Origin: Streptomyces griseoruber
Lineage (GTDB): Bacteria; Actinomycetota; Actinomycetes; Streptomycetales; Streptomycetaceae
Assembly (NCBI RefSeq): GCF_001514205.1
Contig: NZ_KQ948771.1
Coordinates: 186,001 to 250,000 of the forward strand
Direction: 5' to 3'
DNA: 64,000 bases
Shown: positions 1-9,370 of the stretch, in pieces
Layout of the letters: every line of letters begins with the position of its first letter
How positions within the stretch are numbered: position 1 is the first letter of the stretch
The notes under the pieces: model-generated
What the model was told of the DNA's origin: nothing
Seen by the model: only the letters and a program-made list of their open reading frames with translations
Database searches by the model: none
Position numbers and translations under genes: made by a program

Positions 1-9
1 CCGATGTGG

Positions 10-837
10 TCACCATTCCTCCTTGGATCCGATAACGGCGGCGTGTTCCCCCAGATTGCCCCGCTGGGGGCGGAATCGCTGGAGTGTCGAGGCGTCGTGG
101 CCCGTCACCAAGTGGCGCACTCCAGAGGCCTGGAGGTCACGGACGGTCTGGAGTCCGCTGTACGTGTCGAGAAGGCTGGTCAGCGAGACGAAGGGCATGT
201 CCCGCTCCACCTCCTCGTAGAAGTGCACCGCGTCGGACGCGAGCAGCGTCGGACCCTCTGAGGTTTCCACCAGTACGGCCAGCTGTCCTGGGGTATGCCC
301 GCTGATTTCCAAGAGGGTGATCCCGGGCGCGGGCGAGTATCCGTTCTCCACGAAGATCATGCGGCCCGTTCTCGCGGCAGCAACGAGGTGATCGACCTCC
401 GCTGTTTCGGTGAATTGCCGAAGAAGGGTCTTGTCGGAGACGTCGGAGGTCCAGAAGTCGTATTCGCGCCGGGACATGAAGACGGTACTGTTCGGCAGGG
501 AGCCGAGATTGCCGATGTGATCGTAGTGCGCGTGGGTGACGATGACGTCGTTCTCGGCCTCCGGGTCTATGCCCAGGGACCGCATCGCTGTGACGGGGTC
601 CACACACATCGTGCGTTCCCTCTTTCGGCCCGTCTCGCTGTTGAATCCGGTGTCGACGATGAATGTCCGGTTGGGGCCGCGGACCACCCAGAAGAAATAG
701 TCGACGGTCATGGGTCCGTCGGAGAGGCCGTAGAATTGGTAATTGAGGAAGACGTCGCTGCGCAAGGTTTCTCTGGTGCCATAGCGAACAATAGTCACCT
801 CGTAGAGGTCTTCAGGAACAGCCTGTTTGTATCTCAT
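10..837 (-). CDS. Metallo-beta-lactamase-fold hydrolase (lactonase-like)
   Basis: A 275-residue protein of the MBL-fold family. The metal-binding motif HAHYDH is at residues 102-107, with later ligands in GHTPGQL, the ASDAV Asp and the TGHD His. Length and motif order fit the N-acyl-homoserine-lactonase / quorum-quenching-lactonase branch, which opens lactone rings with two metal ions; the substrate here is unknown. A GGAG ribosome site lies 5 bases before the ATG. No signal peptide is visible, so it is probably cytoplasmic. It stands alone, pointing away from gntR. With two CMD-like proteins nearby it may handle a lactone intermediate, but that is inference. Confidence 0.85.
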   Translation of the reverse strand: MRYKQAVPEDLYEVTIVRYGTRETLRSDVFLNYQFYGLSDGPMTVDYFFWVVRGPNRTFIVDTGFNSETGRKRERTMCVDPVTAMRSLGIDPEAENDVIVTHAHYDHIGNLGSLPNSTVFMSRREYDFWTSDVSDKTLLRQFTETAEVDHLVAAARTGRMIFVENGYSPAPGITLLEISGHTPGQLAVLVETSEGPTLLASDAVHFYEEVERDMPFVSLTSLLDTYSGLQTVRDLQASGVRHLVTGHDASTLQRFRPQRGNLGEHAAVIGSKEEW

Positions 838-1149
838 CTCGTCTCCGTGAGGTCACGTCAGGAAGTCTCCGTCAGTCATTCGCCAAGAACGATCGCCATA
901 AGGTCTTCGACGGTATCGAGCCCAGCGGCGATCGCGCATGCGATGTGGTCCCGGAGTGCTGAGCCGCCTCAGTGGCCGACTGCCGGGGGCGCCTCAAGAG
1001 GCGTAGAACGATGGTGACGCCGCACGATGCCGGGCGCACACCCAGGAAGGAGTACGAGCCCGGTCAATGTCGTTGTCGTCCGGAGCCTTCGGACGCTCAG
1101 TGAACTGAGCAGAGCCACCGGAGGAGCGAGTGGGGGAGCACAGCCGGTC

Positions 1150-1180
1150 CGCGGTCGTCACGACGAACGTGACGACCGCG
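1150..1180. terminator. 13-bp perfect hairpin
   Basis: Arms 1150-1162 and 1168-1180 are perfectly complementary around a 5-base loop (acgaa). There is no T-tract, as is common in actinobacteria. It lies 310 bp upstream of the MBL gene and 420 bp past the gntR stop, so it may end gntR transcripts or be a structured regulatory element. Confidence 0.45.
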
Positions 1181-1394
1181 AGGTCGGACCACCCCAGAAG
1201 CTACCGACGCCGACCGCGACGGTGGCCCTGGCTCCATGCCCGGCAAGCGGTCGGCAAGGACCCGTCGGCACTGCTGTGTCCACTATGGCCACGGGAATGT
1301 CGATGCCCTTCGGATGGAGCCAGCCAGCTGCTGCGGTCGGCCTCATCGAGGGCGGGGTGTGGTGACTGCGTCCTTCTCTTCACCAGCCTGGGTG

Positions 1395-1409
1395 AGATTA
1401 CGATATTAC
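1395..1409. promoter_or_regulatory. Degenerate GntR-type operator half-palindrome
   Basis: The 15-mer matches GTAATACGGTATTAC (intact at 3416-3430) at 11 of 15 positions, including the whole TATTAC right half. It lies downstream of gntR and 560 bp upstream of the MBL gene. It could be a low-affinity site; on its own it would not be convincing. Confidence 0.35.
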
Positions 1410-1597
1410 GGTCAGACGCTGTGGGCAAGCAAGCATGTGCTTCTGTTGTTCCGGGTGGTGTACATCCCGGTGGTCTTTGGAGGTGGTGCGCGCACGGCGC
1501 CGGGCTCCTGTCCGTCCGGCGTGATGGGCCGACGTGACGTGTGATGCGCAGAATGTGTCGTTGATGGTCAGGGACGTGGTGAAGCTAGCCTTTGTGA

Positions 1598-2302
1598 TCA
1601 GGCCTCGGCGGCCTGCCTGGCTTCGCGTGCGGAGCGCATGGCGGCGGCGGCCGCTTCCACGTGCTCCAGGCAACGGATCCGGGCCAGTTCCGGGTCCCGG
1701 CGCACGACGGTGGCTTCCACGATGCCCTCAAGTTCCCGCAGTGTGTGGGAGAGACGGCCTGCGGCCTGCAGCGACAGCGTGCGCAGCATGCGGATCTGGG
1801 TGTGGAGGGTGCGCAGGCTCGTACCGATGACACCATTGCCCGACCCTTCGATCAGGGCGTCGTAGAAGCTGTCCTTCACCTCCAGCAACTCGGCGAGCGA
1901 GCCGTCGGCGAGCGCCGAACGCACCTGATCCAAAGCGCGTAGGAGCTGCTCCCGCTGGGCGGGGGTGGCTCGCTCGGCGAACAGCTGGCCGGCCAGGCCT
2001 TCAAGGGCCCCGCGCACCTCGTACAGCGAGTCGGCCTCCTTGTCGGAGAGCACCCGCACCACAGGTCCCCGGTTCGCCACGAGCTCGACCAGACCTTCGG
2101 CCTCGAGATGCCGAAGGGCCTCACGGATCACCGTCCGACTCACGCCGTAGCGCGCGCACAAAACTTTCTCCACCAGCCGCTCGCCCGGTTGGAACTGCTC
2201 CCCTGAGATCGCGTCGCGAAGTCGTTCGATCACCTGCTGACGCAAAGGGGCAGCCATCCTGGGAACGGCATCGACGGTCGCATCTGCAGCCTCAGTCGTC
2301 AT
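1598..2302 (-). CDS. FadR-subfamily GntR transcriptional regulator
   Basis: A 234-residue regulator. An N-terminal winged helix (about residues 20-85, with CARYGVSRTVIREALRHLEAEGL) precedes an all-helical FCD effector domain (about 95-225). FCD domains usually bind a metal through an Asp-x3-His near the first helices. Here the equivalent segment is DSFYDALIEGSGN with no His, so the metal site may be altered. The ATG at 2302 has an AGGAG only one base upstream, too close for normal use, while a TATTAT -10-like box lies about 8 bases upstream, so the mRNA may be leaderless. A degenerate palindrome (2310-2324) overlaps that box, suggesting autoregulation. Likely target: the adjacent catabolic and ABC genes. 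Confidence 0.88.
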   Translation of the reverse strand: MTTEAADATVDAVPRMAAPLRQQVIERLRDAISGEQFQPGERLVEKVLCARYGVSRTVIREALRHLEAEGLVELVANRGPVVRVLSDKEADSLYEVRGALEGLAGQLFAERATPAQREQLLRALDQVRSALADGSLAELLEVKDSFYDALIEGSGNGVIGTSLRTLHTQIRMLRTLSLQAAGRLSHTLRELEGIVEATVVRRDPELARIRCLEHVEAAAAAMRSAREARQAAEA

Positions 2303-2309
2303 GCTCCTG

Positions 2310-2324
2310 ATAATACGGTAAGAC
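2310..2324. promoter_or_regulatory. Putative GntR operator overlapping the gntR promoter
   Basis: Matches GTAATACGGTATTAC at 12 of 15 positions. It starts 8 bases upstream of the gntR ATG and overlaps the TATTAT box on the minus strand, the usual position for autorepression. Confidence 0.5.
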
Positions 2325-2579
2325 CCGACGTACTCGGATTGAGGTCCGGCATCGCGGGCATCGCGAGTGCGCGGGGCTCGAGGACGGGGGCAGGCTGCGG
2401 GCCACGCGGATGCACGCTCTGCCGCCGTCAGGCGTAACCGTGGACGATGTTCTCCTATTCGTCGAGGATGGAGGCGAGGGCGTGGCGGCATCCTGGGGGT
2501 CGCGGGGTGGCGCCAATTGGTGACGGAGCCGTGTCTTGGCCCCGGGGCGACGAGGGGGACCAAGACACGCAACGCGAGG

Positions 2580-2999
2580 TCAGTTGGAGCCGGAACCGCC
2601 CTCGTGCACCTTGACGGTGGGCTCCAGGCCATCGGCCCCCACTACCTCGCGCCATGCGTCGAAGCCTGCCTGGAAGGCGACGATGCCGGCCTCCGGCAGG
2701 GAGATCTCGATGGCTTCGAGGATCTCTCCCGGACTCAGTCCGAGGTCCAGGGCGACGCGGATGTGGGTTTGGATGTGGCCCTTCGAGGCCCGCATCACGG
2801 TGAGGCTGACGATGAAGATGAGTTCCTTGGTCGCGCGGTCCAGCTTCCGCTGCTTGAGATACGCGCTGGACACCAGGTTGTTGGCCGCTGTCAGGACGTC
2901 GAAGTCCTGCTTGGCCATCACCTTGTGGTAGTCCAGCACATAACCGCGCGCGCGAGCCATTTCGTCGATGTACGCCTGAGCCTCGGCCTCGGTGGCCAT
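2580..2999 (-). CDS. Carboxymuconolactone decarboxylase (CMD/AhpD-like) family protein
   Basis: A 139-residue, mostly helical protein. The CMD-type core is near residues 55-115 (ATKELIFIVSL, then GHIQTHIRVALDLGLSPGEI). It lacks the CxxC of peroxidase-active AhpD, so it fits the decarboxylase-like or uncharacterised CMD branch. The gene is monocistronic, transcribed like gntR, with a GGGAGAG ribosome site. A second CMD gene is at 12079-12462 in the ALDH operon, so the two may work in the same pathway. The reaction cannot be deduced from sequence. Confidence 0.8.
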   Translation of the reverse strand: MATEAEAQAYIDEMARARGYVLDYHKVMAKQDFDVLTAANNLVSSAYLKQRKLDRATKELIFIVSLTVMRASKGHIQTHIRVALDLGLSPGEILEAIEISLPEAGIVAFQAGFDAWREVVGADGLEPTVKVHEGGSGSN

Positions 3000-3415
3000 G
3001 CGGCTCTCCCTTCGTTGTGTGGATGGATGTTGCCGATGTGGTGCGGGCGGCGCCTACGCGCAGTGCAGCTCGGCGCCGACACTGCGTTCAACGCACGGGT
3101 GGGTGACGTGACGCAGGGGGCAGCCTGGGCCGCTTCGCCCCTGCCTGCGGGTTTGGGCGCTCCTATGGATTCGGACACGGAGTGGCCCGCGCGTGAGATG
3201 TCGCCGGCCGTGAGCGCGCGGCCATGATGCTCGCGCCGAGGAACGGGACCCGGCCCGCAACGCGCGTCTGCCCACCCGTCATGTGCTGGATCTCCTCGCG
3301 ACGCGGGCGGCAGGCACGCGGGCGACTCCTGGAACCCCTGAGTTCGTGCCCCTCGCTGTGTCCGCGGGGAGGCGACCCGTCATTCGGAGGGAAGGTTCCG
3401 CCCTGCCAGAGGACA

Positions 3416-3430
3416 GTAATACGGTATTAC
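3416..3430. promoter_or_regulatory. Perfect palindromic operator GTAATAC-G-GTATTAC
   Basis: A perfect 7-1-7 inverted repeat. Degenerate copies occur at 1395, 2310 (over the gntR promoter) and 3925. Size and symmetry fit a FadR-type GntR dimer site, so the resident regulator at 1598-2302 is the obvious candidate binder. Confidence 0.6.
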
Positions 3431-3924
3431 GGGTCAGGCAAGTGCGTGACTCACTGCTGTGCGGGCGGCGGATGTCGGGCGCCGGCCGGGCGAGGTGATC
3501 TGCCGTGCTTGGCTCCGGCTCTCCTTGTGAAGCCGGACGTGCGCTCATCTGCAGAGCTCTGCGAAGCGCCGCAGCTCGTGCCGGCCCCATGGGTGCGAGG
3601 GGGTGCCGGGTGCCGGGGGCCCGTTCGTGCACGCGCTGACGTGCCCCACGCGTGGGTCTGTGGGCTGTTCCCGGTGGTCAAGGGATTCTACGTGGCACTC
3701 CGCCGGTCCTGACGTGTGCCCTTGCGTGCGGACAGCTGTGAGTCATGGTCGTCGACCGTGCCCGGATCGGCTGCGCCTGCGGCCTCTGCGTATCCCGGAG
3801 AAGCCCAGCTGAAGACGAGCGAGGGCCAGGTCGCGACGGATGTTCTCGCCGTCGGGACCGAAATCGATCAGGGGTGGTGGGGTGAGGAGTGTTGAGGATC
3901 TTTGCCCGCCCTCTTGTCCACGTC

Positions 3925-3939
3925 TGTCGACGGTATTAC
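3925..3939. promoter_or_regulatory. GntR-type operator half-site
   Basis: The right half GTATTAC is intact, the left half is weak (10 of 15 overall). It lies about 480 bp upstream of the ABC lipoprotein gene. Confidence 0.35.
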
Positions 3940-4418
3940 TGTCTGCTCGCCGCAGTGCATCGGGCGGCGGTGCGACGATCAGGCGCGGCAGATCGCCCGC
4001 GAAGGTCATCGGCGTCGTGCTTCCGGCGAACCGCCGGTATGCCAAGCCCCGGCGGGCCCATCCGTCCGAGCCGTATTTCCCTCTATCCCCTTCCGGGGCA
4101 AGCAGATTGAACCGGAGGAAAAATCTCTCACCATCACTCTCACAGTGATCGGCGGTGGCTTCGTCGGTGCATCGCCGTTCTGGCTTTATGTGAGGGAACG
4201 GGGCGCTCAGTGACAGCCGAATGGATCCGACGGCGAGGATCACGATCATTTCGCCGCTCAAGACGGACACCGACGATCGGGTGCTGCCCGGCCGCTTACG
4301 TTTCCATCCCCCTCTGCCGCTGACGTTCGGCCAGAGCGCTAGTACGCATGCCGCGAGGGCTCAGAAGCTCATCGCCGCCTCTCGAACACTGTCCACAGGG
4401 CAGATGCAAGCCCCTCCG

Positions 4419-5657
4419 ATGAAGGAACTCACCTTGTTGAAACGAACCCAACTTGCCCTGCTTGCGGTGCTCGCCGCACTGGTCCTGGCAGCCGCCGGGT
4501 GTGCCGGATCGAACCAGAACGGAGCGGGGTCCGGCACACCGAAGTCATCACAGCAGGGGCTGAAATCGCTGCCGAGCGATATAAGAGCGGCCTACACGGA
4601 CTTTGACGGGCCGACCGGCTCATCGCCCTTCGCGAATTTCAAGCCGAAGCAGAGCCCACCATGGACCATCGGATACGCCAGCTCGTACGCCGGCAACACG
4701 TGGCGATCCGGATCGCTCAACCAGCTGCAGAACGTGCTCGTCCCCGCCTACAAGAAGGCAGGGCTGGTGGACAAGATGATCGTGACCCAGTCCAACCTCA
4801 ATGATTCGACCCAGATCCAGCAGATACGTCAGCTGGTCAACCAGGGCGCCGACATCATTCTGCTGTGCTGCTCGTCCGCGGCCATCAACCCTGCCGTCAC
4901 CTACGCCCAGGCGCGTGGCGTGCCCGTCGTGACGTTCTCGGGATACACATCGGCCGAGGGATCGGTGAACGTGTACGGCAACTATGTCCAGGGCGGTGCC
5001 GCCATGGCCGACTTCGTGGCCAAGCAGATGGGCGGCAAGGGCAACATGCTCCTCGTCACCGGCATACCCGGAGCCGCATCCAGTGACAGCGTCGACAGGG
5101 GCGTCAAGAAGGCCCTGAAGAAGTATCCGAACATCAAGCTGGTCGGAACCGTGGCCGGACAGTGGACCGATCAGATCGCGAAGACCGAGGTCCTGAAGTT
5201 CCTCTCCACCCACCCGCAGAAGATCGACGGCATCGTCACGCACTCCGCTCAGGAGATCGGTGTGATGCAGGCCGTCCTCGAATCAGGGCGCAAGCTGCCG
5301 CCGATGACCATCGGAGGTGAGAAGGGCGCTGCCTGCTACTGGACGAAGCATCCGGAGTGGAAGACCCGGCTGTTCAACGTGTGGCCGCCCGGAAGCGAGG
5401 CGACCGGTGCCATGAGCATCATGGTCCGCATCCTCCAGGGGCAGGGTCCCAAGGTCCAGTCGATCACCCGCAATCTCACCGAGTACGGCATCGACGAGGT
5501 CCGCGCGATCACGCCGAAGGGTTGTGACGTCAACGACGCGACGTGGATCGAGCCCAAGGACTGGTTCACCGAGAAGTATCTCGACAACTTCTTCCTGCGG
5601 CCCAAGGCCCCGCTCGGCAAGGACATCGCGGTTCCGGGCAGCGGGAGCACGGGATGA
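4419..5657 (+). CDS. Sugar/polyol ABC transporter substrate-binding lipoprotein (RbsB-like)
   Basis: Secreted solute-binding protein of the ribose/galactose (type I periplasmic-binding) family. It starts with a lipoprotein signal: positive residues (KR), a hydrophobic core, then the lipobox LAAAGC, so it is anchored outside the membrane by Cys. Mature sequence shows the family pattern: IGYASSYAGNTW near the start, then NLNDSTQIQQIRQLVNQGADIILL, VVTFSGYT and GGKGNMLLVTG. The ATG at 4419 has no clear ribosome site. TTG at 4434 or 4437 sits 6-9 bases after AAGGAA and still keeps the full signal peptide, so the true start may be TTG. It is the first gene of the importer operon; the ligand is unknown and need not be a sugar. 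Confidence 0.9.
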   Translation: MKELTLLKRTQLALLAVLAALVLAAAGCAGSNQNGAGSGTPKSSQQGLKSLPSDIRAAYTDFDGPTGSSPFANFKPKQSPPWTIGYASSYAGNTWRSGSLNQLQNVLVPAYKKAGLVDKMIVTQSNLNDSTQIQQIRQLVNQGADIILLCCSSAAINPAVTYAQARGVPVVTFSGYTSAEGSVNVYGNYVQGGAAMADFVAKQMGGKGNMLLVTGIPGAASSDSVDRGVKKALKKYPNIKLVGTVAGQWTDQIAKTEVLKFLSTHPQKIDGIVTHSAQEIGVMQAVLESGRKLPPMTIGGEKGAACYWTKHPEWKTRLFNVWPPGSEATGAMSIMVRILQGQGPKVQSITRNLTEYGIDEVRAITPKGCDVNDATWIEPKDWFTEKYLDNFFLRPKAPLGKDIAVPGSGSTG

Positions 5658-5692
5658 CACGTGCTGTGCGCCTACACCGGAAGGAGGACACC

Positions 5693-7303
5693 ATGACCGC
5701 CGAGGCCACCTCTGGCCCGCAGGACGCGAGCAAGACCGCACGGAACGACAACGTGGACGATGTGATCTGCGTGCGCGATGTGCGCAAGGCATTCGGCGAC
5801 ACCAAGGCGCTGCAAGGGTGTTCGTTCACGGCCCGGCGCGGCGAGGTCCACGCGATCGTGGGGGAGAACGGCAGCGGCAAGAGCACGCTCGCCAAGATCA
5901 TCTCTGGTGTCTTCCCCGCCGACTCGGGGACCGTCGAACTGCAGGGCGGCACGCCGAGCAGCCCCGCGCACGCGCGAACGCTCGGTGTGGCCACCGTCTT
6001 CCAGGAGGTCCTCCTGGCGGAAGGCATGACCGTGTTCGACAACCTCTTCATCGGCGCGGAAGGGCCCCGGACCCGGAAGGGGCCCAGGGCCGAGCAACTG
6101 CGCCGGGTCGCAGCGGTGTTCACCGAGTTGCTCGGTGAAGCACTCGACCCGTACGGCCTGGTCGACGACCTTCCGCTGAGCATGCGCCAGTGGGTCACCA
6201 TCGCACGGGCTCTGCTCAGCGAGCCGCGTGTCCTCATCCTCGACGAATCCACGGCGGCCCTGGACCACTCCGGGGCCGAGCGGCTCTACGAGGCAGTGGT
6301 CCGCCTCAAGGCCGCGGGGATGTGCGTGCTCATCGTGACGCACCGTATCGAGGAGCTGACGAGGTTCGCCGATCGGGCCACCGTCCTGCGCAACGGCGTG
6401 GATGTCGGCACGCTCGAGGGTCCGCAGATCACCCAGAACCGTCTCCTGGAGATGATGACCGGGGACACCGCCCACTTCGGCGAGGGGGCGGCGACCGCGG
6501 CACTTCCGCCGCCCGTGCCACAGGGGGAGCGTGCCCCCGTGGTACGTGCGTCCGGTGTACGCCTTCGTCATGGTGCGGCGCCGTTCGACCTGGACGTGAC
6601 CGACGGCGAGATTGTCGGCGTCATAGGCCTGGACGGTCAGGGACAGGCCGGGTTGATCCAGGCAGTGGCCGGCATCCGGCCTGCGGCCGAAGGCACGATC
6701 ACCGTCGCCGACAGGAAAGGGAACGAGCTGCGGATCACCAGGCAGAAGGACGCGGCGGACGCCGGCGTCGCCTACATCCCCGGGGACAGGAAGCTCGAAG
6801 GCACCTTCCCCAACCTGTCGATCCTCGAGAACTTCGGTATGCCCCTGTTCCGCACCCAGCGGTCCGGAGGCGTGATTCGATTCGGAGCGGTGCAGAAGGC
6901 TTTCGAGGAGCAGCGGGCAGCGTTGTCGATCCGTCTGAATCGGCCATCGGCGCCCATCGGCACCCTGAGCGGAGGCAACCAACAAAAGGTACTCATCGGC
7001 CGGGCACTCGCAGCCGATCCCGGGGTCGTTGTGCTCAACGATCCCACCCGCGGGGTCGACATCTCCGCGAAGCACAGCCTCTACGACCTACTGCGTCGGC
7101 TCTCCTCACAGGGAAGTACCGTCCTGTTCCTCTCCTCGGAGATCGTGGAGTTCATCGGGCTCTGCCACCGCGTCGCCGTGTTCCGCGACGACTCGCTGTT
7201 CACCACGTTGCAGGGCGAACAGATCACGGTGGATGGCGTACTCGCCGCCATGTTCGGCCAGGCAGACGGCATTCCCGGCAAGGAAAAGGAGTTGGGATCA
7301 TGA
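5693..7303 (+). CDS. ABC transporter double ATPase (RbsA/MglA-like)
   Basis: A 536-residue fused ATPase with two nucleotide-binding domains, typical of ribose-type importers. The first half has an intact Walker A (GENGSGKST), Walker B (RVLILDEST) and a signature region near LSMRQWVTIARAL. The second half has a degenerate Walker A (GLDGQGQAG) but a canonical signature LSGGNQQKV, the asymmetry known for this family. The ATG at 5693 follows a strong AAGGAGG. The stop overlaps the next start (ATGA). It powers uptake of the ligand bound by the upstream lipoprotein. Confidence 0.93.
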   Translation: MTAEATSGPQDASKTARNDNVDDVICVRDVRKAFGDTKALQGCSFTARRGEVHAIVGENGSGKSTLAKIISGVFPADSGTVELQGGTPSSPAHARTLGVATVFQEVLLAEGMTVFDNLFIGAEGPRTRKGPRAEQLRRVAAVFTELLGEALDPYGLVDDLPLSMRQWVTIARALLSEPRVLILDESTAALDHSGAERLYEAVVRLKAAGMCVLIVTHRIEELTRFADRATVLRNGVDVGTLEGPQITQNRLLEMMTGDTAHFGEGAATAALPPPVPQGERAPVVRASGVRLRHGAAPFDLDVTDGEIVGVIGLDGQGQAGLIQAVAGIRPAAEGTITVADRKGNELRITRQKDAADAGVAYIPGDRKLEGTFPNLSILENFGMPLFRTQRSGGVIRFGAVQKAFEEQRAALSIRLNRPSAPIGTLSGGNQQKVLIGRALAADPGVVVLNDPTRGVDISAKHSLYDLLRRLSSQGSTVLFLSSEIVEFIGLCHRVAVFRDDSLFTTLQGEQITVDGVLAAMFGQADGIPGKEKELGS

Positions 7304-8316
7304 CCGTGAAAGACAGTTCCCTCCTTCGTCGGTTCGCCGATCGCCATGGATATGCGGCTGTTCCCCTGGGCCTCCTGGTGTGTCTGCTCGCGCTCGCCGC
7401 TGTTCGCGGCCCTCACCTGTTCACCAGCGACGGAGCGGCTTACGCGATCGTCAGCGCCGCACCGCTCATCATGGCCACGATGGCCCTGACTCCGATCGCC
7501 ATGGCCGGCCGGGGAGGGGTGGACCTGGCGATCGGGCCGCTCGTGGGATTCGTCAATGTGGGCCTGGTGTTCTGGCTGATCAAGTCCGGAGTGACCAGCC
7601 CCCTGTTCATCATCGCCTTCGCGATCGGGGTGTCGGTTCTCTTCGAGGTCGTCCAGGGCCTCCTCATCGCCGGTCTCAGACTGCAGCCGGTCATCGTGAC
7701 GCTGAGCGGATTTCTGGTACTGGCCGGTGTCAACCTGATGATTACCGACAGGCCCGACGGTATGACGCCCGCCTGGCTGACCGCCTGGGGTACGCCGACG
7801 TCGGTACTCTCACCGGCGACGGGCGTCCTCGTGGCAGGTTTCGTCATGTGGACACTGATCGCGCGGACCTCTTTCTTCCACAACCTGCGGGTCATGGGGT
7901 TCAACGAACGCACCGCGTACGCAAGCGGCGTACCACTCGTCCTGACGCGCGTCGGCGCGCACGCCATCGCGGGGGTTTACGCCGGTCTCGCCGGCGTGCT
8001 CTACACCGCGGTGATCGCCTCGGGCGATCCGGCGTTCGGTCAGCAGTACACGCTGATCGTCGTCACCGCGCTGCTGCTCGGCGGCATCAGCGTCGGCGGC
8101 GGCCGCGGGGGCGCGCTGGGTGCGGTCGTCGGGGCGATCGATGTCTTCCTGATCAGTGATGCCCTGGCGACATTCGACTTCGGGGCCGGTGCCAGCTTCG
8201 TGGTGCAACTTGTGTACGGCTTGATTCTGGTTCTCGCGTTGGCGGTCGGGACCGTCTTCGCGAGGAGCGGTCTGCGAAGGCGACCTCGCGATGGCCGAGT
8301 GGAGGTGCTCGCATGA
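7300..8316 (+). CDS. ABC transporter permease 1 (RbsC-like)
   Basis: A 338-residue integral membrane protein with about 8-10 hydrophobic segments. It carries the family motif GGVDLAIGPLVGFVNVG near residues 70-85 and a glycine-rich block GGISVGGGRGGALGAVVGAI late in the protein, both typical of branched-chain/ribose-type permeases. It overlaps the ATPase stop and the next permease start by ATGA, so the three are translationally coupled. It should form a heterodimer with the following permease. Confidence 0.92.
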   Translation: MTVKDSSLLRRFADRHGYAAVPLGLLVCLLALAAVRGPHLFTSDGAAYAIVSAAPLIMATMALTPIAMAGRGGVDLAIGPLVGFVNVGLVFWLIKSGVTSPLFIIAFAIGVSVLFEVVQGLLIAGLRLQPVIVTLSGFLVLAGVNLMITDRPDGMTPAWLTAWGTPTSVLSPATGVLVAGFVMWTLIARTSFFHNLRVMGFNERTAYASGVPLVLTRVGAHAIAGVYAGLAGVLYTAVIASGDPAFGQQYTLIVVTALLLGGISVGGGRGGALGAVVGAIDVFLISDALATFDFGAGASFVVQLVYGLILVLALAVGTVFARSGLRRRPRDGRVEVLA

Positions 8317-9362
8317 GTGGGGTGTCCGTGCGCAACAGTGATGACGTCGCCGGTGACGGCCGCGTACAGCAGGGCGCTACGCGTGCTGTTCTGCGCAAGT
8401 CGGCGACGAACAGCAGCCTCATGGCCGGCATCCTCGTGATCGCCCTCGTCCTCACCGGCATCCTCGCGGTGGACGGCTTCGGGTCGGGCACGAACCTCAG
8501 AACCATGCTGGTGTTCGGCGCGTTCCTGGGCATCGTGTGCATAGGCCAGACGCTGTGTGCGCTCCTCGGCGAGCTCGATCTCTCGATCCCGTTCGTCGTC
8601 GGTGCCGCCAACATCGTGATGCTCTGGCTCCTCGGCCAGGGGCTGTCCTCATGGTTCAGCGTCCTGATCGTCGTCGCGCTGGCGCTCGTGATGGGGACGA
8701 TCACGGGCTTGGTCAGTTACTTCCAGCCCGGTAGGTCTTTGATCCTGAGCCTGGGCATGGGCTTCGCCGTGCTGGGAGGCGCGCAGATCGTCGTTGGTAT
8801 CGGTGCCGACCAGGCGGGGACCGTGTACGGTCGCGTTCCCGGATGGCTCACCGACGCCGGGTCTGCCAACGGCAGCTTCCTCGGGACCGGCATCGGACTC
8901 ACGGTGTGGCTGTGGGCCGCGCTGTCCGTCGTGGTCATCCTCGTCCTGCGCCGCACCTGGCCGGGGCGCGGGCTGTATGCCATGGGAGGCAACCGGACGG
9001 CTGCCGACAGAGCCCTGGTGCCGCAACTCGGCATCTGGCTGGGCACCTTCGCCCTCAGCGCCGCGATGGCATCGGTCGTCGGCATCCTGCTGCTCGGGTT
9101 CAGCGGAGGTGCCTTCGCCGATGTCGGCCGCCCGTACCTGTTCACGACGGTCGCGGCGGTCGTCGTCGGTGGCACGTCGCTGCTTGGTGGCCGCGGCGGA
9201 TACGGGGCCACGGTGCTGGGCGTCGCGGTCATGACCCTGCTGGGGACGGTTCTCGTGGGACTGGGGCTTTCCGCAGCGGCGCAGCAGGCGGTGCTCGGTC
9301 TGCTCATCGTGCCCATGGTCGCCCTGTACGGGCGTCAACCGCACCCCCGCACCCAGATATAG
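8313..9362 (+). CDS. ABC transporter permease 2 (RbsC-like)
   Basis: A 349-residue membrane protein with a hydrophilic N-terminus of about 35 residues and about 9-10 transmembrane segments. Family signatures are GELDLSIPFVVGAANIVM and the late GGTSLLGGRGGYGATVLG. It is the last gene of the importer operon. A long hairpin (9371-9423) directly follows the stop. Confidence 0.92.
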   Translation: MSGVSVRNSDDVAGDGRVQQGATRAVLRKSATNSSLMAGILVIALVLTGILAVDGFGSGTNLRTMLVFGAFLGIVCIGQTLCALLGELDLSIPFVVGAANIVMLWLLGQGLSSWFSVLIVVALALVMGTITGLVSYFQPGRSLILSLGMGFAVLGGAQIVVGIGADQAGTVYGRVPGWLTDAGSANGSFLGTGIGLTVWLWAALSVVVILVLRRTWPGRGLYAMGGNRTAADRALVPQLGIWLGTFALSAAMASVVGILLLGFSGGAFADVGRPYLFTTVAAVVVGGTSLLGGRGGYGATVLGVAVMTLLGTVLVGLGLSAAAQQAVLGLLIVPMVALYGRQPHPRTQI

Positions 9363-9370
9363 GGCCCAAG

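Larger units (their letters stand above)
838..1597. other. Intergenic region, 760 bp
   Basis: No convincing gene: reading frames on both strands lack family motifs and ribosome sites. It contains a strong hairpin (1150-1180) and a degenerate copy of the GntR-type palindrome (1395-1409), which are listed separately. Confidence 0.6.
3000..4418. other. 1.4-kb non-coding stretch upstream of the ABC operon
   Basis: No frame here has recognisable protein motifs or a good ribosome site. It holds a perfect GntR-type palindrome (3416-3430), a degenerate copy (3925-3939) and a small hairpin (arms 4133-4138 and 4144-4149). The promoter of the downstream ABC operon is probably inside, giving a leader of several hundred bases or a start site close to 4419. 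Confidence 0.5.

Noticed and set aside
3224..3712. 162-codon plus-strand frame in the ABC leader
   Set aside because: Cys/Arg/Pro-rich, no ribosome site, no motif, and overlaps the palindromic operator; treated as non-coding.
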